Positions 41,875 to 51,783 are shown, counted from the stretch's first letter. The stretch: DNA of 63,784 nucleotides from Sinorhizobium fredii USDA 205 (GCF_001461695.1 NZ_AUTC01000090.1:1-63784); one strand, 5' to 3'. Notes: generated by a model not told the origin, from the sequence alone. Program-made: numbers and translations.

Positions 41875-43689
41875 TTGCGCGCAGTTCTTTCCGGCCTGGT
41901 CATGCTTCTGGCGACCAGCATATCGGCCAATGAAGCCGCCGCCGCACCAGTGCACGCCATCTCCATGCACGGCGAGCCGGCCCTGCCGGCTGATTTCAAG
42001 CATTTTCCCTACGTCAATCCGGACGTCAAAAAGGGTGGAAAGATTTCCTATGGAGTGGTCGGCACCTTCGACAGCCTCAACCCCTTCATCCTGAAAAGCA
42101 TGCGCACGACCGCGCGCGGAATGTGGGACCCGGGGTTCGGAAACCTGGTCTACGAATCGCTGATGCAGCGCTCCCAGGACGAGCCGTTCACCATGTACGG
42201 GCTGCTCGCGGAATCGGTCGAATGGGACGACGACCGCACCTTCATCCAGTTCAATCTCAATCCCAAGGCGCGCTGGGCTGACGGCCAGCCCGTGACCGTC
42301 GAGGACGTGATCTTCACCTTCGAATTGCTGCGCGACAAGGGACGCGCGCCTTTCAGCAACCGGTTGTCGAAGGTTGCGAAAATGGAAAAGGTCGGTGATC
42401 GCAGCGTTCGCTTCACCTTGAAGGAGGATGCCGACCGCGAGTTCCCGCTGTTGCTGGCGCTTTCGCCGGTGATGCCGAAGCACGCCATCAATGTCGAGGC
42501 GTTCGACCGCACGACGCTCGAGCCGCCGCTCGGCTCGGGTCCCTACCGCGTCGCCGAGGTGAGACCGGGCGAGCGGATCATCTATCGCCGCAATCCCGAT
42601 TATTGGGGCAAGGAGCTGCCCTCGAAGATCGGCGTGGACAATTACGACGAGATTTCCGTCGAGTATTTCCTCCAGGAGAACACGCTTTTCGAAGCCTTCA
42701 AGAAGGGCGAGATCGACCTTTATCCGGAAGGCAGTGCCACCAAATGGGCGCGCGCCTACGATTTCCCCGCCGTTCGCTCCGGTGACGTGGTCAAGGAGAG
42801 CTTCAAGCCGAAAACGCCCTCCGGAATGCTGGGCTTCGTCTTCAACACCCGCAGGCCGATGTTCAACAACGTCAAGCTCAGGCAGGGCCTCGCCCTCGTC
42901 TTCGACTTCGAATGGGTCAACAAGAACCTGTTCGACGGCGCCTATACCCGCACCCAGAGCTACTGGCAGAACTCGTCGCTCTCCTTCCTGGGCGCCGCGG
43001 CCGACGACCGTGAACTCGGCCTGATGGGAGACGTGAGGGAGAAGATCAATCCCGCCATCCTTGACGGGACCTATCGGCTGCCGGTCACCGACGGCTCCGG
43101 CCGCGACCGCAACGTGTTGCGCGAAGCGGTGACCCTGCTTCGTGAGGCCGGCTATTCGATCAAGGACGGCAAGATGGTCGATGCAAAGGGTACGCCGCTT
43201 GCCTTCGAGATCATGAGCCAGAACGCCGGGCAGGAGAAGATCGCGCTTGCCTATCAGCGCTTCCTCGCGCCGCTCGGCATCGTCGCAACGGTCCGCACCG
43301 TCGACGATTCCCAATACCAGCTGCGCAGCCAATCCTTCGACTACGACGTGATCATCAAGTCCTATCCATCGTCGCTATCGCCGGGCGCCGAACAGATATC
43401 CTACTGGGGGGCCGTTTCGCGTGATCGCCAAGGTAGCTCCAACTTCGCCGGCGTTGCCGACAAGGACGTCGACAAGCTGATCAACAACATCCTGCAGGCG
43501 CGCACGCCCGAGGATTTCACCGCCGCCGTACGTACGCATGATCGGCTGCTGGTCAACAACGCCTATGTCGTGCCGCTCTATCACCTCGACGAACAATGGA
43601 TTGCCCGCTGGAAGCATATCGGTCGTCCCTCGGCGGTGCCGCTCTATGGCTATCAACTGCCGACCTGGTGGGACGAGCGGGTGCAGTAG
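41875..43689 (+). CDS. Peptide-type ABC transporter substrate-binding protein (YejA-like)
   Basis: 604-aa periplasmic binding protein of extracellular family 5. Signal peptide (M)RAVLSGLVMLLATSISANE with cleavage near EAAAAP. The mature domain HAISMHGEPALPADFKHFPY and GTFDSLNPFILKSM, then WADGQPVTVEDVIFTFELL and PPLGSGPYRVAEVRPGERII are typical of oligopeptide/microcin C receptors (YejA). Start is a TTG at 41875, preceded by GGGAGGTGA; GTG 41869 overlaps the ribosome site and an ATG-initiated extension from 41761 has no signal-like sequence. No permease or ATPase gene is adjacent, so it is an orphan receptor here. The DsbA-like gene follows at 43781. Confidence 0.9.
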   Translation: MRAVLSGLVMLLATSISANEAAAAPVHAISMHGEPALPADFKHFPYVNPDVKKGGKISYGVVGTFDSLNPFILKSMRTTARGMWDPGFGNLVYESLMQRSQDEPFTMYGLLAESVEWDDDRTFIQFNLNPKARWADGQPVTVEDVIFTFELLRDKGRAPFSNRLSKVAKMEKVGDRSVRFTLKEDADREFPLLLALSPVMPKHAINVEAFDRTTLEPPLGSGPYRVAEVRPGERIIYRRNPDYWGKELPSKIGVDNYDEISVEYFLQENTLFEAFKKGEIDLYPEGSATKWARAYDFPAVRSGDVVKESFKPKTPSGMLGFVFNTRRPMFNNVKLRQGLALVFDFEWVNKNLFDGAYTRTQSYWQNSSLSFLGAAADDRELGLMGDVREKINPAILDGTYRLPVTDGSGRDRNVLREAVTLLREAGYSIKDGKMVDAKGTPLAFEIMSQNAGQEKIALAYQRFLAPLGIVATVRTVDDSQYQLRSQSFDYDVIIKSYPSSLSPGAEQISYWGAVSRDRQGSSNFAGVADKDVDKLINNILQARTPEDFTAAVRTHDRLLVNNAYVVPLYHLDEQWIARWKHIGRPSAVPLYGYQLPTWWDERVQ

Positions 43690-43780
43690 GCAGGGTACGC
43701 TGGTTCCCTTTTGGTAACGCATTGAAACAAGTGGCCGGTCGGCCTATGTGGCTGGCGAATGAAACAGAAAGGCCGCCACC

Positions 43781-44446
43781 ATGGAAACCGTCAACATCGA
43801 TATCGTCTCGGACGTCGTCTGCCCGTGGTGCTATCTCGGCAAGGCCCGCCTCGACCAGGCGATCGCCGAAGTCGCAGGCGAGGTCGATGTCGCGATCCAG
43901 TGGCGGCCCTATCAGCTCAATCCCGATCTTCCGCCGGAAGGCGTCGATCACAAACGCCACCTTGCGGCCAAGCTCGGCGGGCAGGATGCCGTCGACCGGG
44001 CGCATCAGATGCTCGAAGATTTAGGCCGGGAAGCCGGAATCGGCTTTGATTTCGATGCGGTGAAAATCAGCCCGAACACGCTCGACGCGCATCGCCTCAT
44101 CCGCTGGGCGTCTACCAGCGGCACGGCTGCCCAGGCCGAGACCGTACGGCTGCTCTTCAAGGCGAATTTCGAGGAAGGCAAGAACGTGGGCGATCACGCC
44201 GTTCTGCTCGACATCGCCGAACAGGCGGGACTGGACCGGCCCGTCATTGCCGCCCTTTTCACCTCCGATGCGGACAAGGACGCCGTCAGGCAGGAAATCG
44301 AAATGGCCCGGGAAATCGGCGTGACCGGCGTTCCCTGCTTCATCATCGAACAGCAATATGCGGTGATGGGGGCGCAATCCGTCGAAGTGCTGACCAATGC
44401 GCTTCGCGAAATCGCCCAGATGAAGGCCACTCGCCCGGCCCACTGA
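43781..44446 (+). CDS. DsbA family oxidoreductase, FrnE-like
   Basis: 221-aa thioredoxin-fold protein. CPWC active site at residues 14-17 in VSDVVCPWCYLGKARLDQ, followed by the DsbA-type helical insertion (LGGQDAVDRAHQMLEDLG, LDAHRLIRWA) and GVTGVPCFIIEQQYAVMGAQ, with the cis-Pro at VPC. No signal peptide is visible, so it is cytoplasmic, as for FrnE/2-hydroxychromene-2-carboxylate isomerase-like members. Function may be redox or polyketide-related; not defined. Start 43781 follows a good GCCGCC-flanked site; a hairpin separates it from mfd. Confidence 0.88.
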   Translation: METVNIDIVSDVVCPWCYLGKARLDQAIAEVAGEVDVAIQWRPYQLNPDLPPEGVDHKRHLAAKLGGQDAVDRAHQMLEDLGREAGIGFDFDAVKISPNTLDAHRLIRWASTSGTAAQAETVRLLFKANFEEGKNVGDHAVLLDIAEQAGLDRPVIAALFTSDADKDAVRQEIEMAREIGVTGVPCFIIEQQYAVMGAQSVEVLTNALREIAQMKATRPAH

Positions 44447-44466
44447 TAGGGTCAAGCGCTTTTTGG

Positions 44467-44494
44467 CAATGGCGCCGGCACGTCGGCGCCATTG
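44467..44494. terminator. Hairpin between convergent frnE-like and mfd genes
   Basis: CAATGGCGCC (44467-44476) and GGCGCCATTG (44485-44494) are perfectly complementary with an 8-nt loop. No long T run follows on either strand, so it may act with Rho or stabilise the transcript ends. Confidence 0.5.
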
Positions 44495-44499
44495 TCGTT

Positions 44500-47400
44500 T
44501 CACGCCGCCTTGGCGAGCGTCGCAAGCTGGGTCATCACCATGGCCGCGCCGGAGAGACGCTTGTCCGGCGTTACGAGTTCGCGCTGGAAGAAGATGCTCT
44601 GGTCGGGGCGGATCTTGGCGAGCGTTCCCTGCTTGGCGATGTGGCCGACGAGCGCGGCTGGATTGGGAAACTCCTTGTTGCGGAACTGCACGACGACGCC
44701 CTTCGGCCCCGCATCGAGTTTCTCGACATTGGCCGTGCGGCAGAGCGCTTTGATATAGACGATCTTCAAAAGATGCTGGACCTCGATCGGCAGCGGCCCG
44801 AAGCGGTCGATCAGTTCGGCACCGAAGCCGTCGATTTCCTTGAGGTCGGTCAGTTCGCCGAGGCGACGATAGAGGCCGAGCCTCAGATTGAGATCGGGCA
44901 CGTATTCTTCCGGAATCATCACCGGCGTGCCGACCGATATCTGCGGCGACCAGCCGGTATCGTGGATTTCCTCGTCCCCCTTGAGCTCGGCAACTGTCTC
45001 TTCCAGCATCTGCTGGTAGAGCTCGAAACCGACCTCCTTGATGTGGCCGGATTGCTCCTCGCCGAGCAGGTTGCCGGCGCCGCGGATGTCGAGGTCGTGG
45101 CTGGCGAGCTGGAAGCCGGCGCCGAGTGTGTCGAGCGACTGCAGCACCTTGAGGCGCCGTTCCGCCGGGCCGGTCAACGTCTTGTTGACTGGAAGCGTGA
45201 AAAGCGCGAAGGCGCGCACCTTGGAGCGCCCGACCCGGCCGCGAAGCTGATAGAGCTGGGCGAGGCCGAACATGTCGGCGCGGTGCACGATCAAGGTGTT
45301 GGCGGTCGGCACGTCGAGCCCCGACTCGACGATCGTCGTCGACAGAAGCACGTCATAGCGGCCTTCGTAGAAGGCATTCATGATGTCTTCGAGTTCGGTT
45401 GCTGGCATCTGGCCGTGCGCCACGGCGACCTTCAGTTCCGGCACGTCGGATTTCAGGAAATCGTGGATCTCGGAAAGGTCGCTCAGCCGCGGGCAGACGT
45501 AGAAGCTCTGGCCGCCGCGATAGTGCTCGCGCATCAGCGTCTCGCGGATCACCAGTGCGTCGAAAGGCGAGATGAAGGTGCGCACTGCCATGCGGTCGAC
45601 CGGCGGCGTGGTGATCAGCGACAGTTCGCGAACGCCGGTGAGCGCAAGCTGCAGGGTGCGCGGAATGGGCGTCGCTGAGAGCGTCAGGACATGCACGTCA
45701 GTCTTCAGTTCCTTCAAGCGCTCCTTGTGCTTGACGCCGAAGTGCTGCTCCTCGTCGATGATCAGCAGGCCCAGATTGGCGAACTTGATCGACGAACCGA
45801 GAAGCGCGTGGGTGCCGACGACGATGTCCGTCTTGCCTTCGGCGACTTCCTTCTTCGTAAGCGCCAGATCCTTCGAGCCGACGAGGCGGGAGGCTTGCTG
45901 GATGCGGATCGGCAGCCCGCGGAAGCGGTCCGAAAACGTCTTGAAATGCTGCCGCGACAGCAAGGTCGTCGGCACGACGACGGCGACCTGGACGCCGTTC
46001 ATCGCCGCTATGAAGGCGGCACGCAGCGCCACCTCGGTCTTGCCGAAGCCGACGTCGCCGCAGACGAGGCGATCCATCGGCCGGCCGCCGCCGAGATCGT
46101 CGCGGACCGCCTCGATCGAGGTCATCTGATCCTCGGTCTCGTCATAGGGAAAACGCGCCGCGAATTCGTCATAGACGCCATCATGCGCGACAAGGATCGG
46201 CGCGTGCCGCGTGTGCCGCTCAGCAGCGATGCGAATGAGGCCGCCCGCCATGTCGAGCAGCCGCTTCTTGAGCTTTGCCTTGCGCGCCTGCCAGGCGACG
46301 CCGCCCAGCTTGTCGAGGATCGCATCGGTGCCCTCGGACCCGTAGCGCGACAGGAGCTCGATATTTTCCACCGGCAGGAACAGTTTCGCCTCGTCGGCAT
46401 AGACGAGCTCCAGGCAATCATGCGGCGCGCCGGCGGCCTCGATCGTGCGCAGGCCGACGAACCGGCCGATGCCGTGCTCGGCATGCACGACGTAGCTGCC
46501 CTCGTCGAGGCCCGTCACTTCGGCGATGAAATCGGCGCCGCGCTTGCGGCGCTTCGAACGTCGCACCATCCGGTCGCCAAGAATATCCTGCTCGCCGATG
46601 ACCACGAGGTCGCCTGTCTCGAAGCCGGATTCGAGGCTCAAGACCGTGGACGCCGCCTCGCCCTGCTTCAGCGAGCGCAGATCGGCGAGCGCCTTCACCG
46701 GGCGGATATTTGCGAGGCCGTGTTCGGCGAGCACCTGAAGCAGCCGGTCGAGCGAGCCCTCCGTCCAGCCGGAAATGACGACCTTCGCGCCTTTTGCCCG
46801 TCTCTCGGCGATGTGCTTCACGGCCTGGTCGAAGACATTGGCGCGAGCGCCGTCACTTTCCTCGGCCTCTCCTGCGGTCTTTGCCCAGCGCACCCCCTGC
46901 CGAGCCTCGACGGTCACCACCTGGCGGGCTTCGCCCTCATGTTCGGAAAACGGCGACAGCCGGACGGCATTGCGCTCCGTTAGGCCGGCACCAAAACTTT
47001 TGGCGCTGAGATAAAGGTGTTCCGGCGGTACCGGCTTGTAGGGCGTGCCCTGGGATATCTGCGACTTGGCGGGAGACGCCGAGGCTTGGCGCGCCTCATA
47101 GTAGTCGAGAATGAGCTTCGAGCGCTCCGCCGCCGCTTCGCGCGCCAGATGATCCGTGACGATGCGGAAACCTTCGAGATAGTCGAAGATGGTTTCCAGC
47201 CGATCGTAGAACAGCGGCAGCCAATGCTCCATGCCGGCGTAGCGACGTCCCTCGGAGACCGCCTGGTAGAGCGCGTCGTCGCGTGTTGTCGCGCCGAAGA
47301 GGGAAAGATACTGCTTGCGGAAATGGCTGATCGTCTCCGGAGTCAGCGACACTTCGCTCATCGGATTGAGATCGAGGGACCGCACCTGACCGGTGGTGCG

Positions 47401-48024
47401 CTGGCTCGCCGGATCGAAGGAGCGGATCGTCTCCAGCGTATCGCCGAAGAAATCCAGCCTGAGCGGCTCACCGCTGCCCGGCACATAGACATCGAGGATG
47501 CCGCCGCGCACGGCAAACTCGCCGACCTCGCGCACGGTCGGCACGCGCTCGAAACCGTTTCGCTCCAACCGCGCGGCAAGCTCGTCCATCTTCACCTGAT
47601 TGCCCGGACGCGCCGAGAAGGCGAGGCTTTCGATCACGTCCTGGGGCGAAATCTTCTGCAGAGCTGCGTTGACGGTGACCAGGACGATCGCCGGATGCGG
47701 CTTGTGGCGATGCGCGATCAAGGCGCTCAGCGCGGCAAGCCTTCGCGCTGACGTATCGGCGCTCGGCGAAACGCGGTCATAGGGCAGACAGTCCCAGCCC
47801 GGCAAGGTCAGGACCGGGATGTCGGGCGCCACGAAACCGAGGACCTGCTCGAGATCGCTGATCCGCTGGCCGTCGGACAGAAAATAGGCGACCGGTGTGC
47901 CGGCCCGTGCCACATCGGCGAGGATCAGCGCTTCGGCACCGGAGGGAACGGGCCCAATCGTCACTTCTCGCGTCGCCGCAAGAATTCTCTTGGGATCAAA
48001 GCCAGGGATCATCGTTGAGCTCAT
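44500..48024 (-). CDS. mfd: Transcription-repair coupling factor
   Basis: 1174-aa DNA translocase that removes RNA polymerase stalled at lesions and recruits UvrA. N-terminal UvrB-homology domains, an RNAP-interacting CarD-like domain in SYVVHAEHGIGRFVGLRTIE, then the RecG-like helicase core: Walker A in CGDVGFGKTEVALRAAF, DEEQ box LLIIDEEQHFGVKHKERLKE, and motif VI region LRGRVGRSKVRAFAL. The C-terminal TRCF domain (IDRFGPLPIEVQHLLKIVYI) is present. The start overlaps the stop of sdhE by 4 nt (ATGA at 48021-48024). Length is standard. Confidence 0.96.
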   Translation of the reverse strand: MSSTMIPGFDPKRILAATREVTIGPVPSGAEALILADVARAGTPVAYFLSDGQRISDLEQVLGFVAPDIPVLTLPGWDCLPYDRVSPSADTSARRLAALSALIAHRHKPHPAIVLVTVNAALQKISPQDVIESLAFSARPGNQVKMDELAARLERNGFERVPTVREVGEFAVRGGILDVYVPGSGEPLRLDFFGDTLETIRSFDPASQRTTGQVRSLDLNPMSEVSLTPETISHFRKQYLSLFGATTRDDALYQAVSEGRRYAGMEHWLPLFYDRLETIFDYLEGFRIVTDHLAREAAAERSKLILDYYEARQASASPAKSQISQGTPYKPVPPEHLYLSAKSFGAGLTERNAVRLSPFSEHEGEARQVVTVEARQGVRWAKTAGEAEESDGARANVFDQAVKHIAERRAKGAKVVISGWTEGSLDRLLQVLAEHGLANIRPVKALADLRSLKQGEAASTVLSLESGFETGDLVVIGEQDILGDRMVRRSKRRKRGADFIAEVTGLDEGSYVVHAEHGIGRFVGLRTIEAAGAPHDCLELVYADEAKLFLPVENIELLSRYGSEGTDAILDKLGGVAWQARKAKLKKRLLDMAGGLIRIAAERHTRHAPILVAHDGVYDEFAARFPYDETEDQMTSIEAVRDDLGGGRPMDRLVCGDVGFGKTEVALRAAFIAAMNGVQVAVVVPTTLLSRQHFKTFSDRFRGLPIRIQQASRLVGSKDLALTKKEVAEGKTDIVVGTHALLGSSIKFANLGLLIIDEEQHFGVKHKERLKELKTDVHVLTLSATPIPRTLQLALTGVRELSLITTPPVDRMAVRTFISPFDALVIRETLMREHYRGGQSFYVCPRLSDLSEIHDFLKSDVPELKVAVAHGQMPATELEDIMNAFYEGRYDVLLSTTIVESGLDVPTANTLIVHRADMFGLAQLYQLRGRVGRSKVRAFALFTLPVNKTLTGPAERRLKVLQSLDTLGAGFQLASHDLDIRGAGNLLGEEQSGHIKEVGFELYQQMLEETVAELKGDEEIHDTGWSPQISVGTPVMIPEEYVPDLNLRLGLYRRLGELTDLKEIDGFGAELIDRFGPLPIEVQHLLKIVYIKALCRTANVEKLDAGPKGVVVQFRNKEFPNPAALVGHIAKQGTLAKIRPDQSIFFQRELVTPDKRLSGAAMVMTQLATLAKAA

Positions 48025-48326
48025 TCCGTCTCTTGCTGAACGGGGTCGAATTCCGGGCGGTAGGCGGCTATACGCGCAAAGAGCTCCGTCGCGAAGCGCT
48101 CGGGCAGCGGCTTTTCTCCGGTGATCCAGCGAACGAGGTCGTTGTCTTCCTCGCGCATGATCGCTTCGAGTTCATCCAGTTCCGCATCGGAAAGGGTAGC
48201 AAGCTCCGCCTCGGCAAATTGCCCGAGAATCAGGTCCATCTCGCGAATGCCTCGATGCCAGGCGCGGAAGAGGATCCTGCGCCGACGCGGATCAAGGTCG
48301 GCGCTCGTGCGCGATATCCCGGTCAT
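48021..48326 (-). CDS. sdhE: Succinate dehydrogenase assembly factor 2 (SdhE)
   Basis: 101-aa SdhE/SDH5 family protein that promotes FAD attachment to SdhA. The key motif RGIREMDLILGQFAE contains the RGxxE core, preceded by DPRRRRILFRAWH and followed by EREEDNDL-like MREEDNDLVRWITGE. It is slightly longer than the 88-aa E. coli protein. It is coupled to mfd by a 4-nt overlap and divergent from recG, with a 110-bp spacer. Confidence 0.95.
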   Translation of the reverse strand: MTGISRTSADLDPRRRRILFRAWHRGIREMDLILGQFAEAELATLSDAELDELEAIMREEDNDLVRWITGEKPLPERFATELFARIAAYRPEFDPVQQETE

Positions 48327-48436
48327 GGAACGTCCTTCCTGCCACCGCCGCCATGGCGGATCGTGTCCACGGGCTCTATAAACGCTGGAAAGCGGCTTGT
48401 CAGCCTTGCCAATGCCGGATTTCTTGTCGCAATTTC

Positions 48437-50548
48437 ATGACCATGCGCCCTGCCCTGCTCGATCCGCTGTTTTCTCCGCTCGATAGCCTGCCCGGCATCG
48501 GCCCCAGGACCGGCGAGCTATACGCGCGCCTGCTCGGACGCGAGTCGATCGACGACTGCCGCGTGATCGATCTCATCTTTCACGCGCCCCATTCGCTCAT
48601 CGACCGACGCCAGCAGCCCGGCATTGCCTATGCGCCACAGGGCTCGATCGTCACCATCACCGGCCGTGTGGACCGGCACCAGCCGTCGCCGCGCGGCCGG
48701 CCGAATGTCCCCTATCGCGTCTTCCTGCACGACGATACGGGCGAGTTGGCGCTGACCTTCTTCCGGGTCAAGGGAAACTGGCTGGAAAAGGCCCTGCCGA
48801 TCGACGAGACGGTTATCGTCAGCGGCAAGGTCGACTGGTTCAACGGACGCGCCTCGATGGTGCATCCGGACCATATGGTGCGGGCCGCCGAAGCCGAAAG
48901 CCTGCCGCTCGTCGAACCGGTCTACGGCCTGACAGCGGGCCTCACGCTGCGGCCACTGCGCAAAACAATCGAGGCGGCAGTGGCGCGCGTTCCCGAGCTT
49001 CCCGAATGGCTGGACGAAACGTTGATGCGCCAGCAGGGCTTGGCGGGCGCCAGGGAGTGTTTCCATCGCCTGCACGAACCGCGCGACGAAACTGATATCG
49101 CTCCACAGGCGCCGGCTCGGCGGCGGCTCGCCTATGACGAGTTTCTCGCCGGCCAGCTATCCCTGTCTTTGGTGCGCCAGCGCTTACGCAAGGTCGCCGG
49201 AACGCCGGTTCATGCGACAGGCCAGTTGAGTGGACCGGTCATCGCCGCCCTGCCCTTCTCTCTCACGGCCAGCCAGTCAGGTGCCGTCGGGGACATCCTT
49301 GCAGACATGTCTGTCAGCGAGCGCATGCTGCGCCTGTTGCAGGGCGATGTCGGCTCCGGCAAGACGGCCGTTGCGCTGATGGCGATGCTTGCGGCTGTCG
49401 AATCCGGCGGCCAAGCGGTGTTGATGGCGCCGACGGAAATTCTCGCACGCCAGCACCATGCGACCCTTGCGAAAATGGCGGCGCCGGCCGGCGTGACGAT
49501 CGACGTCTTGACCGGCAGGACGAAAGGCAAGGAGCGCGATGCAATTCTCGAGCGTATCGCCTCCGGCGAGACGCAGATGGTCATCGGCACGCACGCGCTT
49601 TTCCAGGATGCCGTCAATTACCGGCAACTCGTGCTGGCCGTCGTCGATGAGCAGCATCGCTTCGGCGTTCACCAGCGGCTGCGGCTCACCGCCAAGGGCA
49701 TTTCCCCGCACATGCTGGTGATGACGGCGACGCCGATCCCGCGCACCCTGGTGCTGGCGGCCTTCGGCGACATGGACGTCTCGAAGCTGACGGAGAAGCC
49801 CGCCGGGCGAAAGCCGATTCAAACCGTCACCATCCCGACCGAGCGCACCGACGAAATCATCGAGAGGCTCGATTCGGCACTCAGCCAGGGCAAGAAGGCC
49901 TACTGGATCTGCCCGCTGGTCGAGGAATCCGAAGAAACCGACACGATGTCCGCCGACGAGCGGTACCAGAGCCTGGCACAGCGTTTCGGCAAGGACGTCG
50001 GTCTCGTTCATGGTCGCATGACGGGGCCGGAAAAGGACGCCGTCATGCTCGCGTTCAAGAACGGCGAGATTCGCGTGCTGGTAGCGACGACGGTGGTGGA
50101 GGTGGGCGTCGACGTTCCCGATGCGACGATCATGGTGATCGAGCATGCCGAGCGCTTCGGGCTGGCGCAATTGCACCAATTACGCGGCCGCGTCGGGCGC
50201 GGCGACGAGGCCTCGACCTGCATCCTGCTTTACAAGGGACCACTGAGCGAGGCCGGCCGGGCGCGCCTTTCGATCCTGCGCGATACCGAAGACGGCTTCC
50301 TGATTGCCGAAGAGGACCTGAAACTGCGCGGCGAAGGCGAACTGCTCGGCACACGCCAATCCGGCACGCCGGGATTTCGCATCGCCAGCCTCGAGGCGCA
50401 TGCGGATCTTCTGGAGATCGCCCGGAAGGATGCCGCCTATCTGATCGAGCGCGACCCGGAACTCACGACGGAGCGCGGCCAGGCATTGAGGACGCTGCTC
50501 TATCTCCACCGGCGAGACGAAGCGATCCGCTTCCTGCGTGCCGGTTAA
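48437..50548 (+). CDS. recG: ATP-dependent DNA helicase RecG
   Basis: 703-aa helicase that remodels stalled forks and Holliday junctions. Wedge (OB) domain in VTITGRVDRHQPSPRGRPNV, Walker A QGDVGSGKTAVALMAMLA, DEQH box VVDEQHRFGVHQRLRLTAKG, and motif VI QLHQLRGRVGRGDEASTCIL. The C-terminal TRIP-like region EEDLKLRGEGELLGTRQSG is typical. Start at the ATG at 48437; ATG 48443 is also possible, and the longer frame to 48353 overlaps the divergent promoter region. It is convergent with the DUF502 gene, 21 bp apart. Confidence 0.96.
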   Translation: MTMRPALLDPLFSPLDSLPGIGPRTGELYARLLGRESIDDCRVIDLIFHAPHSLIDRRQQPGIAYAPQGSIVTITGRVDRHQPSPRGRPNVPYRVFLHDDTGELALTFFRVKGNWLEKALPIDETVIVSGKVDWFNGRASMVHPDHMVRAAEAESLPLVEPVYGLTAGLTLRPLRKTIEAAVARVPELPEWLDETLMRQQGLAGARECFHRLHEPRDETDIAPQAPARRRLAYDEFLAGQLSLSLVRQRLRKVAGTPVHATGQLSGPVIAALPFSLTASQSGAVGDILADMSVSERMLRLLQGDVGSGKTAVALMAMLAAVESGGQAVLMAPTEILARQHHATLAKMAAPAGVTIDVLTGRTKGKERDAILERIASGETQMVIGTHALFQDAVNYRQLVLAVVDEQHRFGVHQRLRLTAKGISPHMLVMTATPIPRTLVLAAFGDMDVSKLTEKPAGRKPIQTVTIPTERTDEIIERLDSALSQGKKAYWICPLVEESEETDTMSADERYQSLAQRFGKDVGLVHGRMTGPEKDAVMLAFKNGEIRVLVATTVVEVGVDVPDATIMVIEHAERFGLAQLHQLRGRVGRGDEASTCILLYKGPLSEAGRARLSILRDTEDGFLIAEEDLKLRGEGELLGTRQSGTPGFRIASLEAHADLLEIARKDAAYLIERDPELTTERGQALRTLLYLHRRDEAIRFLRAG

Positions 50549-50569
50549 TCCTTGGAATGGCGACCGACG

Positions 50570-51265
50570 TTACGCCCTTTTCTGCTGCGTGATCGTCCGC
50601 GGCGGTGCGTTGGCCAGGGGCTTGTGATCCGGCGTGACAAGACCGCCGGAAATCAGGAGCTTGGCCGCATCCTCGGCACTCATCTGCAGCGGGACAATCT
50701 TGTCGCGCGGCACGAACAGCAGGAAGCCGGCGGTCGGCAGCGGCGTCGGCGGCAGGAACACGGCCACCATATCCATGCCGCGCTCGTCGAACTTGGCGGC
50801 GATCTCGCCCTTCACGTCGGTCGCGATGAAGACGAGAGACCAAAGCCCGGGACTTGGGTATTCGATCAGCCCGGCCTTCTTGAAAGAAGAGGATTGGTCC
50901 TGCAGCACCGTCTGGAAAATCTGCTTCAGCGACTTGTAGATCGTCCGCACGAGCGGCATGCGGTCGAGCAGCGATTCGCCGAAATGGATGATCGAGCGCC
51001 CCACAAGGCTCGCCGTCAGGAAGCCGACGAGGGTGATCACGACGATGGCGACGAGGAGGCCGAAGCCCGGGATTGCCACCGGCGAATAGGTGTCAGGGTT
51101 ATAGAAGCTCGGCAGATAAGGCTTCACCCAGCTATCCGCCCATTCGATGAACGAGCGAACCAGCCACACCGTGATGGCCACGGGTGCACAGATGATCAGG
51201 CCCGTGAGAAAGTAGTTGCGCAGCCGGGCTGCGATGATGCCGCTTTTGGAAGAACCGTCCGTCAT
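50570..51265 (-). CDS. DUF502 family membrane protein
   Basis: 231-aa inner-membrane protein matching the DUF502 family: AARLRNYFLTGLIICAPVAI (first helix), VAIPGFGLLVAIVVITLVGF (second helix), then PLVRTIYKSLKQIFQTVLQD and the signature FIATDVKGE..., with a soluble C-terminal part PTAGFLLFVPRDKIVPLQMS. Members share predicted two-helix topology and have no established function. Start at 51265; the longer frame to 51376 overlaps the GNAT gene and is less likely. It is convergent with recG. Confidence 0.88.
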   Translation of the reverse strand: MTDGSSKSGIIAARLRNYFLTGLIICAPVAITVWLVRSFIEWADSWVKPYLPSFYNPDTYSPVAIPGFGLLVAIVVITLVGFLTASLVGRSIIHFGESLLDRMPLVRTIYKSLKQIFQTVLQDQSSSFKKAGLIEYPSPGLWSLVFIATDVKGEIAAKFDERGMDMVAVFLPPTPLPTAGFLLFVPRDKIVPLQMSAEDAAKLLISGGLVTPDHKPLANAPPRTITQQKRA

Positions 51266-51282
51266 TGAAGTGCCATGGATCC

Positions 51283-51783
51283 TCACACCGGCCCGAAAAA
51301 GGCCGGATGATAGGCGACCGTGCCGGAAACCCGGGCTTCCGACAAGGCCAGAACCATGAAATATTGCGGCGCACAACCGGGAAAGACAAGAGCGGGATCG
51401 TTGCGGAAACCGAATCTTTGGTAGAAGGCCGGATTGCCGGCCAGGACACAGCCGGCCGCACCAAGCTCGCGCAACTTTTCAAGGCCCTCGCGAACGAGTG
51501 CGCTGCCGATGCCCAGACCCTGTCTGTCCGGACGTACGGCGACGGGACCGAGTCCATACCAGCCCGCGGCATCGGGGGCGATCGTCACCGGCGAGAAGGC
51601 GATGTGGCCGATCACCTCTTCCCCCTCTACGGCGACGAGGGAGAGCGTAAGGGCTCCGGCCGCGCGCAGGCGATCGATGATCAGCGGCTCGGTCTGGTCG
51701 CTATACGGCTGCCCCGCGAAGGCAGCCGCCGTCACGTCGTGAATCACTGCGTGATCGCCATCGGTTTCCGGCCGGATGATCAT
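51283..51783 (-). CDS. GNAT family N-acetyltransferase
   Basis: 166-aa acetyltransferase. MIIRPETDGDHAVIHDVTAA at the start, acetyl-CoA-binding motif VRPDRQGLGIGSALVREGLE, and AGNPAFYQRFGFRNDPALVF at the C-terminus, typical of the YhbS-type GNAT subgroup. Its ATG overlaps the glmS stop by 4 nt (51780-51783), so it is translationally coupled to glucosamine-6-phosphate synthase. A role in amino-sugar metabolism is tempting, but GlmU already provides the GlcN-1-P acetyltransferase; substrate is undetermined. Confidence 0.9.
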   Translation of the reverse strand: MIIRPETDGDHAVIHDVTAAAFAGQPYSDQTEPLIIDRLRAAGALTLSLVAVEGEEVIGHIAFSPVTIAPDAAGWYGLGPVAVRPDRQGLGIGSALVREGLEKLRELGAAGCVLAGNPAFYQRFGFRNDPALVFPGCAPQYFMVLALSEARVSGTVAYHPAFFGPV

